A stretch of DNA of 64,000 nt from Pseudogemmobacter hezensis (GTDB taxonomy: Bacteria; Pseudomonadota; Alphaproteobacteria; Rhodobacterales; Rhodobacteraceae), in contig NZ_JABJXT010000003.1 in assembly GCF_013155295.1 (NCBI RefSeq), positions 248,001 through 312,000 on the forward strand, read 5' to 3'. Both the position numbers and the translations under genes were made by a program. Each line of letters begins with the position of its first letter. The first letter of the stretch is position 1. Shown in pieces: positions 37,948 to 46,863 of the stretch. The notes beneath the pieces were generated by a model, which was given only the letters and a program-made list of their open reading frames with translations, had not been told where the DNA came from and did no database searches.

Positions 37948-39000
37948 TTACAGCCCCAGCATGCGGCGATTGGCGGCCTGATCGGTGCCGCCGTCGGCGA
38001 AATCGTCAAAGGCCTTGTCGGTGACGCGGATGATGTGCTGTTTGACGAATTCGGCCCCCTCACGCGCGCCATCCTCGGGGTGTTTCAGCGCACATTCCCA
38101 TTCGACCACGGCCCAGCCGTCGAAGTCATTGGCGGCCATTTTTGAGAATACCGCGCCGAAATCGACCTGGCCGTCGCCTAAGGACCGGAAGCGTCCGGCC
38201 CGGTTCACCCATGACTGAAAGCCGCCATAGACGCCCTGCCGCCCGGTCGGGTTGAACTCGGCATCCTTGACGTGGAACATGCGGATGCGGTCGCGGTAAA
38301 TGTCTATATTGTCGAGGTAATCCAGGCATTGCAGCACGTAATGCGAGGGATCGTAAAGCATGCAGGCGCGGGGATGATTGCCGGTGCGTTCCCAGAACAT
38401 CTCATAGGTGATGCCGTCGTGCAGGTCTTCGCCGGGGTGGATCTCATAGCAGATATCGACGCCGCAGTCCTCGGCGTGATCGAGGATCGGCTTCCAGCGG
38501 CGGGCCAGCTCGTCAAAGGCGGTTTCGACCAGACCCGCCGGGCGCTGCGGCCAGGGGTAGACAAAGGGCCAGGCCAGCGCGCCAGAGAAGGAGGCCTGCG
38601 CCGTCAGCCCCATGTTCCTGCTGGCGCTCAGCGCGTTTTTCACCTGGGTCACCGCCCATTCCTGCCGCGCCTTGGGGTTGCCGCGCACCTGGGGCGCGGC
38701 AAAGCCATCAAAGGCCTCATCATAGGCGGGATGGGTGGCGACCAGCTGGCCCTGAAGATGGGTCGAAAGCTCGGTCACCACGACGCCATTCGCTGCCGCT
38801 ATGCCTTTGAATTCGTCGCAGTACTCCTTGCTGGTGGCGGCAAGATCCAGATCGATCAGCCGCCCGTCCCAGCTGGGCACCTGCACGCCCTTATAGCCGA
38901 TGTCAGCGGCCCATTTCGTGATGCTGTCCCAGGAATTGAACGGCGCGGCATCGCTTGCGAATTGCGCCAGGAACAGGCCTGGCCCTTTGATCGTTTTCAT
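37948..39000 (-). CDS. Sugar phosphate isomerase/epimerase (TIM barrel)
   Basis: A 350-residue protein of the xylose-isomerase-like TIM-barrel superfamily (IolE/IolH/AP-endonuclease-2 type). Metal-ligand residues are visible as Glu in YEIHPGEDLH, Asp/His in YDPSHYVLQ, His in FHVKDAEF, and Glu in VVEWECALK. Substrate is unknown. Pairing with a Gfo/Idh dehydrogenase recurs in inositol and polyol pathways. GGGGAGGAG lies before the ATG. Confidence 0.88.
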   Translation of the reverse strand: MKTIKGPGLFLAQFASDAAPFNSWDSITKWAADIGYKGVQVPSWDGRLIDLDLAATSKEYCDEFKGIAAANGVVVTELSTHLQGQLVATHPAYDEAFDGFAAPQVRGNPKARQEWAVTQVKNALSASRNMGLTAQASFSGALAWPFVYPWPQRPAGLVETAFDELARRWKPILDHAEDCGVDICYEIHPGEDLHDGITYEMFWERTGNHPRACMLYDPSHYVLQCLDYLDNIDIYRDRIRMFHVKDAEFNPTGRQGVYGGFQSWVNRAGRFRSLGDGQVDFGAVFSKMAANDFDGWAVVEWECALKHPEDGAREGAEFVKQHIIRVTDKAFDDFADGGTDQAANRRMLGL

Positions 39001-39038
39001 GGTCTCTCCTCCCCAGGTTTGACCGTTTCAGCGGTTGG

Positions 39039-40343
39039 TCAGACGTAGCGGTTGACCAGGTTTTCCAGAATTTCCTGCCGGCCCGAGACGGGCTGCGGAT
39101 CAAGCCCGGCTGCCTCGGCCTGGTCAGCGATCCCGGCAAGCGTTGCGCCTTTGGCCAGCATTGCCTGGGCATCAGCACGTTGCCATCCGGCATAGCGGGC
39201 CTTGCGGGCCTCTTCCAGGCGGCCCTCTTCCAGCATCTTTGCTGCCGCTTTCAGGCCCCGCGCGCAGACATCCATCGCGCCGACATGGGCGGCGACCAGA
39301 TCCACCGGATCCAGCGACTGGCGGCGCAGTTTTGCGTCGAAATTGGTGCCGCCGGTGGTGAAGCCGCCCGCTTTCAGCACCTCATAATAGGCCAGCGCGG
39401 TCTCAGAGACATTGTTGGGGAACTGATCGGTGTCCCAGCCGGACTGGTAATCGTTCCGGTTCATGTCGATCGAGCCAAAGATGCCAAGCGTCCGCGCGAG
39501 TGCCAGCTCATGCTCGAAGGAATGGCCGGCAAGGATCGCATGGCCCTGCTCGATGTTCAGCTTTACCTCATTTTCAAGGCCATAGCGTTTGAGGAAACCG
39601 TAGCAGGTGGCGACATCGAAATCATATTGATGCTTGGTCGGCTCCTGGGGTTTCGGCTCCAGCAGGATTGCGCCTTTGAAGCCGATCTTGTGCTTATGCT
39701 CGACCACCAGGTTCAGGAAGCGGCCCATATGGTCCAGCTCCTGGCCCAGATCGGTGTTCAGCAGTGTCTCATAGCCCTCACGCCCGCCCCAAAGCACATA
39801 ATTTTCACCGCCCAGGCGATGGGTCACCTCCATCACGCCGCGCACGACAGAGGCCGAATAGGCGAAAACATCCGGGTCGGGGTTTGAGGCCGCGCCCGCC
39901 ATGTAGCGGCGGTTCGTGAACAGGTTCGCGGTGCCCCAAAGCAGCCCTGGCCCGCCTGCCTCCATCTTCGCCTGAAGGTAATCGGCGATCTCTTCCAGCC
40001 GGGCGCGGCTTTCGCGCAGATTGCTGCCCTCGGGGCGGATGTCATGGTCGTGGAAGCAGTAGAAGGGCACGCCCAGAATGCGGAAAAGGTCAAAGGCCGC
40101 ATCGGCACGGGTCTTTGCCAGTGCCATCGTGTCGGCGGGGAACCAGGGGCGCTCAAAGGTGCGGCCGCCAAAGGGATCGCCGCCCTCCCAGGCGAAAGAG
40201 TGCCACCAGGCGACGGCAAAGCGCAGGTGATCCTCCATCCGTTTGCCCAGCACGATTTCGTCGGGGTTGTAGTGACGATAGGCGAGGCCTTCTGCCTCGG
40301 GGGCATATCTGACCGGGGCGATGGCGCTGAAATAGCCGCTCAT
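39039..40343 (-). CDS. xylA: Xylose isomerase
   Basis: A 434-residue class II xylose isomerase converting D-xylose to D-xylulose. Catalytic and metal motifs are present: [47 protein letters not shown] and [10 protein letters not shown]. Length matches the E. coli enzyme (440). It is the second gene of the operon, overlapping the LacI gene by four bases. Confidence 0.97.
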   Translation of the reverse strand: MSGYFSAIAPVRYAPEAEGLAYRHYNPDEIVLGKRMEDHLRFAVAWWHSFAWEGGDPFGGRTFERPWFPADTMALAKTRADAAFDLFRILGVPFYCFHDHDIRPEGSNLRESRARLEEIADYLQAKMEAGGPGLLWGTANLFTNRRYMAGAASNPDPDVFAYSASVVRGVMEVTHRLGGENYVLWGGREGYETLLNTDLGQELDHMGRFLNLVVEHKHKIGFKGAILLEPKPQEPTKHQYDFDVATCYGFLKRYGLENEVKLNIEQGHAILAGHSFEHELALARTLGIFGSIDMNRNDYQSGWDTDQFPNNVSETALAYYEVLKAGGFTTGGTNFDAKLRRQSLDPVDLVAAHVGAMDVCARGLKAAAKMLEEGRLEEARKARYAGWQRADAQAMLAKGATLAGIADQAEAAGLDPQPVSGRQEILENLVNRYV

Positions 40344-41419
40344 GGGGTCTCTCCTGCAGCCAAAGGGGCGGGGGCCGTCAGGGGCAGGGCCGCCGGAAGG
40401 TTGTCTTTGACGTAAATCGTGGGCGTAATATCGCGGGCCGGATCAGGCAGTTCGCGCCCATCGGCCAGCGCCTTCATCACATCGACCGCCAGCGCGATTT
40501 CCTGGGCGGGTTTCTGGTCGATCACCGCATCGACCAGGCCGGATTCCAGCCCTGCCCGGGTCGTGGGCGTCAGGTCATGCATGATGACAAAGGGGCGCGG
40601 CCCGCTGATCCGGGCGAGGATGTCGATCAGCCCGCGATTGCCGGCGCCGATGGAATAGATGCCGCTGATGGCAGGGGTTTTCGCCAGCGCCGCCGTGACG
40701 CGCTGACGCATCAGATCGTGACGGTCATCGACGACCACCGCCTCCAGCAGCTGTTGGCCGCTGCCATCCAGCACGGCTTTTGCGCCCATAAGCCGGTCGC
40801 GGTGGTCGCGGGCGCTCATGGCGCCGATGATGGGCAGGATCAGGCCAGGGTCGGTTGCGGGCCGCGCCATATGGGCAATCCGCATCAGCCGCCCGGCGGT
40901 GCGACCCGCGATGATATTGTCGATGCCGACATAGGCGGCGCGGATGTCAGCGGCGGCATCGCCGACCAGCGTCACCACCGGGATATGGGCCGCGCTGAGG
41001 GCAGCAATCGCGGCAGAGATGCGGGGCGTCTCGGTCGCAACCACCGCAACGGCGTCACAGTCGCGGGGCAGTTCTTCCAGTGCGCGTGCCAGGGCGTCGC
41101 TGTCCAGAGTTGGCACCTCAGTCAGCGAAAAGCGGATACGGTCAATGCGGCGCAGGCTGGCCTCGGCCTCGACCGCCTGACGCAGGGCGCGGAAAAAGCT
41201 GTGATCGCCGCCGGGCAGCAGAAAACGGAAATGATAAATGCGCCCGCGCGACAGGTTCGCGGCATGCAGATCACGCTCATACCCGAGCGTCTCGATGGCC
41301 TGCAGGACGCGGCGCGTGGATTTCTCGGCGACATTGCCGCGTGCGTTCAGAACACGGTCGGCCGTCGCATAGCTCACGCCCGCAGCCCGCGCCACATCCT
41401 GCAGCGTCGGCTTGCGCAT
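40340..41419 (-). CDS. LacI family transcriptional regulator of the pentose operon
   Basis: A 359-residue regulator. The N-terminal helix-turn-helix and hinge ([22 protein letters not shown]) are classic LacI type; the rest is a type I sugar-binding fold. The ATG at 41419 has GGGAGGAG eight bases upstream; the frame stays open much longer but that part is not family-like. It is the first gene of the operon it probably controls. Two palindromic elements lie within 75 bp upstream (41455-41474 and 41478-41493). Confidence 0.93.
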   Translation of the reverse strand: MRKPTLQDVARAAGVSYATADRVLNARGNVAEKSTRRVLQAIETLGYERDLHAANLSRGRIYHFRFLLPGGDHSFFRALRQAVEAEASLRRIDRIRFSLTEVPTLDSDALARALEELPRDCDAVAVVATETPRISAAIAALSAAHIPVVTLVGDAAADIRAAYVGIDNIIAGRTAGRLMRIAHMARPATDPGLILPIIGAMSARDHRDRLMGAKAVLDGSGQQLLEAVVVDDRHDLMRQRVTAALAKTPAISGIYSIGAGNRGLIDILARISGPRPFVIMHDLTPTTRAGLESGLVDAVIDQKPAQEIALAVDVMKALADGRELPDPARDITPTIYVKDNLPAALPLTAPAPLAAGETP

Positions 41420-41454
41420 TCGATTCTCCTCCCGCCGATCAGAAGAGATGAGGG

Positions 41455-41474
41455 AATGATATACGTCAATCATT
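41455..41474. promoter_or_regulatory. Inverted repeat, candidate LacI operator
   Basis: AATGAT and ATCATT flank ATACGTCA. It lies 36-55 bp upstream of the lacI-type gene start and overlaps a TTGACG hexamer on the minus strand. Confidence 0.5.
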
Positions 41475-41477
41475 TTC

Positions 41478-41493
41478 TGACAGACGTCTGTCA
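41478..41493. promoter_or_regulatory. 16-bp perfect palindrome, candidate LacI operator
   Basis: TGACAGACGTCTGTCA is its own reverse complement, with the central pair expected for a LacI-family operator. It lies between the divergent pentose and sarcosine-oxidase operons. Confidence 0.6.
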
Positions 41494-41543
41494 TCCTGCC
41501 ATTGCCTGGCGTGCGGTGGGGGGCGGAAGGGAATTTCGCCCGA

Positions 41544-41581
41544 TGTCCGAAATGGAAGGGTCGTTGTCTGAAACAAGAGGG
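41544..41581 (+). promoter_or_regulatory. Direct repeat upstream of soxB, candidate AraC-type site
   Basis: TGTCCGAAATGGAAGGG and TGTCTGAAACAAGAGGG match at 12 of 17 positions and start 21 bp apart, two helical turns. This fits tandem binding by an AraC-family regulator such as the one at 46864-47871. It ends 52 bp before the soxB start. Confidence 0.5.
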
Positions 41582-41633
41582 TTCAGGCCCGCGAAAATCC
41601 TGAAACTGGGGGAAGTTTCGGCGCGGGGATGTG

Positions 41634-42887
41634 ATGCGATACTCTGGCTTTAAGGTGATCAAAGAGGCCCTGACCGGCCATAAGGGCTGGACGCCCGCCT
41701 GGCGCGACCCGGAGCCGAAAAAACACTATGATATCATCATCATAGGTGGCGGCGGGCATGGGCTGGCGACGGCCTATTATCTGGCGAAGATCTTCGGCCG
41801 CGCCAATGTTGCGGTGCTGGAAAAGGGCTGGATCGGCGGCGGCAATGTGGGGCGGAACACGACGATCATCCGCTCGAACTATCTGCTGGACGGGAATGAG
41901 CCGTTCTACGAGTTTTCCATGAAACTCTGGGAAAATCTCGAACAGGATTTCAACTATAACGCCATGGTCAGCCAGCGCGGCGTGCTGAACCTTTGCCACA
42001 CGGATGCGCAGCGTGACGCGATGCGCAGGCGCGGCAATGCGATGCGGCTGAACGGGGTCGATGCAGAGCTGCTGGACCGCGAACAGGTTCGCCAGATGGC
42101 GCCTTTCCTGAACTTCGACAATGCGCGCTTTCCGATCAAAGGCGGTCTTTTGCAGCCGAGGGGCGGCACCGTGCGCCATGATGCGGTGGCCTGGGGCTAT
42201 GCCCGTGGCGCCGATCAGCGCGGCGTCGACATCATCCAGAATTGCGAGGTCACCGGGTTCAAAATCGAAAACGGCAAGGTGCTGGGCGTGGAAACCACCC
42301 GTGGTTTTATCGGCGCGAATAAGATCGGCTGTGCAGTGGCGGGATCCTCGGGCAAGGTCATGGCCCAGGCGGGCATCCACCGCCTGCCGATTGAAAGCCA
42401 TGTGCTGCAGGCCTTCGTGTCGGAAGGCCTCAAGCCGCTGCTGCCGGGCGTCATCACCTATGGCGCGGGCCATTTCTATGTCAGCCAATCCGACAAGGGC
42501 GGCCTGGTGTTTGGCGGCGATATCGACGGCTACAACACCTATGCACAGCGCGGCAATCTGCCGGTGGTCGAGGACGTCTGCGAGGGCGGCATGTCCCTGA
42601 TGCCGATGATCGGCCGCGCGCGGCTGCTGCGCATCTGGGGCGGTATCATGGATATGTCGATGGATGGATCGCCCATCATCGACAGGACCGATATCGACGG
42701 CCTCTATTTCAACGGCGGCTGGTGCTATGGCGGGTTCAAGGCGACGCCCGCCAGCGGCTGGTGCTTTGCGCATCTGCTGGCCAATGATCAGCCGCATTCC
42801 GTGGCGACGGCCTATCGGTTCGACCGGTTCCGCAAAGGGCTGATGATCGACGAAAAGGGCATGGGCGCCCAACCCAATCTGCATTGA
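41634..42887 (+). CDS. soxB: Sarcosine oxidase-like beta subunit
   Basis: A 417-residue flavoprotein subunit of heterotetrameric sarcosine oxidase, which oxidatively demethylates sarcosine to glycine. FAD-binding IIIIGGGGHGLATAYYL is near residue 35, and the conserved His of TVRHDAVAW (H182) corresponds to the residue that covalently holds FMN in characterised enzymes. GRNTTIIRSNY is also family-typical. The ATG at 41634 follows a GGGGAT ribosome site; an in-frame GTG is one codon earlier. First gene of soxBDAG. Confidence 0.93.
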   Translation: MRYSGFKVIKEALTGHKGWTPAWRDPEPKKHYDIIIIGGGGHGLATAYYLAKIFGRANVAVLEKGWIGGGNVGRNTTIIRSNYLLDGNEPFYEFSMKLWENLEQDFNYNAMVSQRGVLNLCHTDAQRDAMRRRGNAMRLNGVDAELLDREQVRQMAPFLNFDNARFPIKGGLLQPRGGTVRHDAVAWGYARGADQRGVDIIQNCEVTGFKIENGKVLGVETTRGFIGANKIGCAVAGSSGKVMAQAGIHRLPIESHVLQAFVSEGLKPLLPGVITYGAGHFYVSQSDKGGLVFGGDIDGYNTYAQRGNLPVVEDVCEGGMSLMPMIGRARLLRIWGGIMDMSMDGSPIIDRTDIDGLYFNGGWCYGGFKATPASGWCFAHLLANDQPHSVATAYRFDRFRKGLMIDEKGMGAQPNLH

Positions 42888-42897
42888 GGACCGTGAG

Positions 42898-43185
42898 ATG
42901 ATTATCAATCACCCGCTGCTGGGGCCGCGCGACTCGCAGGAATTTGTTTACCTGGGCGATGCCTCGCTGATCGACCGCCCGGACTGGCAGGCCGAAGGCG
43001 CGGTCGATGCCTTCTATGAATATCTCTATCAGCGCGAAAACCCCGCTGGCCTGCACCAGGAGCTGTGGTTCCACGAGCAGGGCGACCGCTCCTGGCTGGT
43101 CGTGACCCGCAACACGCTGACCCATGAGATCACCAAAGTCGAACTGGCCCGCGATGTGGCCCGCAGCCGGGGGCGCTCAAAATGA
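42898..43185 (+). CDS. soxD: Sarcosine oxidase-like delta subunit, zinc site altered
   Basis: A 95-residue subunit recognised by position between soxB and soxA and by residual motifs (LGPRDSQEF, YLYQRENPAG, a C-terminal helix). Characterised delta subunits bind zinc through C6, C9, H59 and C63. Here the equivalent positions are H5, L8, H59 and D63, and the protein has no cysteine at all. A normal zinc site therefore cannot form. GAGGA lies upstream. It overlaps soxA by four bases. The complex may have a different substrate or a structural variant. Confidence 0.85.
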   Translation: MIINHPLLGPRDSQEFVYLGDASLIDRPDWQAEGAVDAFYEYLYQRENPAGLHQELWFHEQGDRSWLVVTRNTLTHEITKVELARDVARSRGRSK

Positions 43186-46133
43186 GCCAGAAGAACCGTC
43201 TTTCCGGTGGGTTGCTGAACCGGGCAAAGCCGCTGAACTTCACCTTCGATGGTGCCAGCTATCAGGGCTATGAGGGCGACACGCTGGCCTCGGCGCTGCT
43301 GGCCAATGGCGTGCGGCTGATGGGGCGCTCGTTCAAATATCACCGCCCGCGCGGGCCGATATCTTCGGGTTCGGAAGAGCCGAACGCGATTGTCGAATTG
43401 CGCACGGGGGCCCGGCAAGAGCCGAATACCCGCGCCACCATTGCGGAATTGTTTGAGGGGCTGTCGGCGAAAAGCCAGAACCATGTCGGCTCGCTGAAAT
43501 TTGATTTTCTGGCGATCAATGATCGGCTGTCGTCCTTCTTCGCGGCGGGGTTCTACTACAAGACCTTCATGTGGCCGAAGGCGTTTTGGGAAAAGCTGTA
43601 TGAGCCGATGATCCGCCGCGCGGCAGGGCTTGGCAGCCTGTCGATGCAGGACGACCCGGATCATTATGACAAGGGTTTCCTGCATTGCGATCTGCTGGTG
43701 ATCGGCGCGGGTCCGGCGGGTCTGGCGGCGGCGCTGACGGCGGGGCGCTCGGGCGCAAGGGTGATCCTGGCGGATGAGGATTTCACGCCGGGCGGGCGGC
43801 TGAATGCCGAGACATTTACCCTGGGCGATGCCTCGGGGGCTGACTGGGCCAGGGCGGCGATTGCCGAGCTTACCAGCCTGCCGAATGTGCGCATCCTGAC
43901 CCGGACGGTGGTGATCGGCGCCTTTGATCACGGCATCTATGGTGCGCTGGAGCGGGTCTCGGATCACATCGCAACGCCTGCAAGCGGCAAGCCGCGCCAG
44001 ATCCTGTGGCGGATCTACAGCCAACGCGCCGTGCTGGCCGCAGGCGCGACCGAACGCCCGATTGCGTTCAAAAACAACGACCGCCCCGGCGTGATGCTGG
44101 CCGGTGCGATGCGTGCCTATGCCAATCGCTGGGCCGCGACGCCGGGCCAGACGGTCGCCGTTTTCACCAATAACGACGATGGCTTGCGCACGGCATCGGA
44201 TCTGCTGGCGAAGGGCGTGAAGGTCGCCGCCGTGATCGACAGTCGGGCCGATGGTCCCGCTTTCACGGGTGCCGAGCACCTGCGCGGCGCGGTGGTCACG
44301 GATGCAAAGGGCCGCCTTGGCCTGTCCTCGATCAAGGTGAAACTGGCCTCGGGCGAGACCCGCCAGATCGCCACCGAGGCGCTTGGTGTCTCGGGCGGCT
44401 GGAACCCGAATGTGCATCTGACCTGCCATCAGCGGGGTCTGCCGGTCTGGAACGCAGAGCTTGCGGCTTTCGTCCCCGGCACGCTGCCCGTCGGAATGGT
44501 GGTTGCGGGGGCGGCCAATGGCCAGCTTTCAACCGCAGGTGCTCTGGCCTCTGGCGCAGCCGCCGCAGGCCAGGCGCTGGAAGGACTTGGTCTGACGGTG
44601 AAATCCGCCGACCTGCCCCAGGCCGAGGACGCACCGATCCGCGTCACGCCCCTCTGGTATGTGCCCCACAAGGGCCGCGCCTGGCTGGATCAGCAGAACG
44701 ATGTCACCGTCAAGGATGTCAAACTGGCGCATCAGGAGGGCTTCCGCTCGGTCGAGCACCTGAAGCGCTATACCACGATGGGTATGGCGACCGATCAGGG
44801 CAAGACCTCGAATATCTCGGGCCTGGCGGTCATGGCAGAGATGACCGGCAAGTCGATCCCCGAGACCGGCACCACGATCTACCGCCCGCCTTATACGCCG
44901 GTGCCGATTGCGGCCTTCGCGGGTCGCTCGGCTGGTGCCGATTTCCGCCCTAAACGCCTGACGCCCAGCCATAAATGGGCAGCCGAACAGGGCGCGGTCT
45001 TTGTCGAGGTCGGCATGTGGATGCGGGCGCAATGGCTGCCGAAAGCGGGGGAAACCCATTGGCGCCAATCGGTCGACCGCGAGGTGCTGGCAACCCGCGG
45101 CTCGGTCGGCATCTGCGATGTGACAACCTTGGGAAAGATCGACGTCCAGGGCCCGGATGCGGCAGAGTTCCTGAACCGCATCTATTGCAATCCCTTTGGC
45201 AAGCTGCCGGTCGGCAAGGTCCGCTACGGCCTCATGCTGCGCGAAGACGGCATGGCGATGGATGACGGCACCACGGCGCGCCTCGCCGAGGATCATTTCG
45301 TCACCACCACCACCACCGCGAATGCGGTCGGCGTCTACCGGCATATGGAGTTTTGCCGCCAATGCCTCTGGCCCGATCTGGACGTGCAGATCATCTCGAC
45401 CACCGAGGCCTGGGCGCAATTCTCGGTCGCCGGCCCCAATGCGCGGAACCTGCTGCAAAAGATCGTCGACCCCGAACATGACATCTCGAACGAGGCCTTT
45501 CCCTATATGGGCTGCGGCGAAATCACCGTCTGCGGCGGGTTTCGCGCGCGCCTCTTCCGGATCTCCTTCTCGGGCGAGCTGGCCTATGAGATCGCGGTCC
45601 CGACCCGCTACGGCGACGGGCTTGTGCGCGCCATGATGGAGGCGGGCCGCGAGTTCAACGCGGTCGTCTATGGCACCGAGGCGCTTGGCGTCATGCGGAT
45701 CGAAAAGGGCCATGCGGCGGGGAATGAACTGAACGGCACCACCTCGGCGCTGAACCTCGGCATGGGCGGCATGGTCAACAAGAAGAAAGACTCGATCGGC
45801 TCGACGCTCTCGGAGCGTGAGGGGATGAACCAGGCGGAGGCGCTGAATCTGGTGGGCTTCCAGCCGGTTGATCCGTCGAAGTCGCTGCTGGGCGGGATGC
45901 ATTTCATCAACCAGGGCGCAGAGGCCAATGCGAGAAACGATCAGGGCTATATGACCTCGGTCGCGTTCTCGCCCAGCCTCGGCCATTCCATCGGCCTCGG
46001 CTATCTGAAAAACGGGGCGGCCCGCAAAGGCGAGACCCTGCGTGCCGTGAACCCGCTGGCGGGCGAAGAGGTGATGGTAAAGGTCGTCTCGGCCCATTTT
46101 GTTGACCCGGAAGGAGAACGGCTCCGTGGCTGA
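43182..46133 (+). CDS. soxA: Sarcosine oxidase-like alpha subunit
   Basis: A 983-residue large subunit. The N-terminal part has MGRSFKYHRPRG, followed by a FAD/NAD-binding region (VIGAGPAGLAAALTAGRSGA) and a middle domain. The C-terminal 400 residues are a GcvT-like folate-binding aminomethyltransferase domain, which captures the methyl carbon as methylene-tetrahydrofolate. The ATG overlaps the soxD end. The last 8 bases overlap soxG. Confidence 0.94.
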   Translation: MSQKNRLSGGLLNRAKPLNFTFDGASYQGYEGDTLASALLANGVRLMGRSFKYHRPRGPISSGSEEPNAIVELRTGARQEPNTRATIAELFEGLSAKSQNHVGSLKFDFLAINDRLSSFFAAGFYYKTFMWPKAFWEKLYEPMIRRAAGLGSLSMQDDPDHYDKGFLHCDLLVIGAGPAGLAAALTAGRSGARVILADEDFTPGGRLNAETFTLGDASGADWARAAIAELTSLPNVRILTRTVVIGAFDHGIYGALERVSDHIATPASGKPRQILWRIYSQRAVLAAGATERPIAFKNNDRPGVMLAGAMRAYANRWAATPGQTVAVFTNNDDGLRTASDLLAKGVKVAAVIDSRADGPAFTGAEHLRGAVVTDAKGRLGLSSIKVKLASGETRQIATEALGVSGGWNPNVHLTCHQRGLPVWNAELAAFVPGTLPVGMVVAGAANGQLSTAGALASGAAAAGQALEGLGLTVKSADLPQAEDAPIRVTPLWYVPHKGRAWLDQQNDVTVKDVKLAHQEGFRSVEHLKRYTTMGMATDQGKTSNISGLAVMAEMTGKSIPETGTTIYRPPYTPVPIAAFAGRSAGADFRPKRLTPSHKWAAEQGAVFVEVGMWMRAQWLPKAGETHWRQSVDREVLATRGSVGICDVTTLGKIDVQGPDAAEFLNRIYCNPFGKLPVGKVRYGLMLREDGMAMDDGTTARLAEDHFVTTTTTANAVGVYRHMEFCRQCLWPDLDVQIISTTEAWAQFSVAGPNARNLLQKIVDPEHDISNEAFPYMGCGEITVCGGFRARLFRISFSGELAYEIAVPTRYGDGLVRAMMEAGREFNAVVYGTEALGVMRIEKGHAAGNELNGTTSALNLGMGGMVNKKKDSIGSTLSEREGMNQAEALNLVGFQPVDPSKSLLGGMHFINQGAEANARNDQGYMTSVAFSPSLGHSIGLGYLKNGAARKGETLRAVNPLAGEEVMVKVVSAHFVDPEGERLRG

Positions 46134-46698
46134 TCATCGTTTGAAACCGATCACCCAGCTGGGGGGCGATACGCCCCGCAAAGACAGCTTTCCCGGCCTG
46201 ACCATCTCTGAGCGCACCGATACCGCGCTGGCCTCGCTGTCAGCGCGACAGGGGAAACCGGCACAATTCCAGGCGACAGCGAAGGCCTTCTTCGGCTTTG
46301 ATCTGCCGGGGGCGGGGCGGGTGGCCACGGGTGGCGTTTATACAGCCATCTGGACTGGCCAGGATCAGTGGTTCATTGAGGCCCCATTCGCCAGCCATGA
46401 GGATATTGCCCCGATCCTGAAGAAAGGCTTTGGCGATACCGCATCCATCACCGAACAGACCGATGGCTGGGGCGGTTTTGATCTGCAGGGCCAGGGCTGC
46501 ATCACTACGCTTGAGATCCTGTGCAACCTGGACCTGGGTAAAATGGCTGCTGACAGTGCCAGCCGCACCGTGATCGAACATCTGGGCTGTATCCTGATTT
46601 GCCGCGAGACAGGTCAGCACTATACTGTCTATGGCGGCCGCTCCTCGGCGGCGTCGCTGCATCATGCGTTGGTGACGGCTGCGAGATCGGCGCTCTGA
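46126..46698 (+). CDS. soxG: Sarcosine oxidase-like gamma subunit
   Basis: A 190-residue subunit related to the folate-domain scaffold of the complex; the Gly/Trp motif DGWGGFDLQG and the C-terminal VYGGRSSAASL resemble family members. The GTG at 46126 is chosen because AGGAG lies nine bases upstream and it gives MADHRLKPITQLGG; a longer in-frame start exists at 46099. It overlaps the soxA stop. A repeat pair follows. Confidence 0.85.
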   Translation: MADHRLKPITQLGGDTPRKDSFPGLTISERTDTALASLSARQGKPAQFQATAKAFFGFDLPGAGRVATGGVYTAIWTGQDQWFIEAPFASHEDIAPILKKGFGDTASITEQTDGWGGFDLQGQGCITTLEILCNLDLGKMAADSASRTVIEHLGCILICRETGQHYTVYGGRSSAASLHHALVTAARSAL

Positions 46699-46726
46699 CG
46701 TCGAAGGCAGTGAGGTTGAAATGTCG

Positions 46727-46836
46727 CAGAGGGGGCGCTGCCCCCTCGCGGCTTTGCCGCTCTCCCCCGGGATATTTAGAGACAGATGAAAAGGAAAAGA
46801 TGATTTCATCTGTCTCTTAAATATCCCCGCCGGAGG
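46727..46836. repeat. Dispersed intergenic repeat, copy E (head-to-head pair)
   Basis: GGGGGCGCTGCCCCCTC hairpin, then CCCGGGATATTTAGAGACAG and ATGAAA in one orientation, and a few bases later TTTCATCTGTCTCTTAAATA and TCCCCG in the other. The two half-elements make a palindrome of about 50 bp between the convergent soxG and regulator genes, so it may also terminate both. Confidence 0.8.
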
Positions 46837-46863
46837 CTTCCTCAGCCAGCCAGAAGCCTGCGG

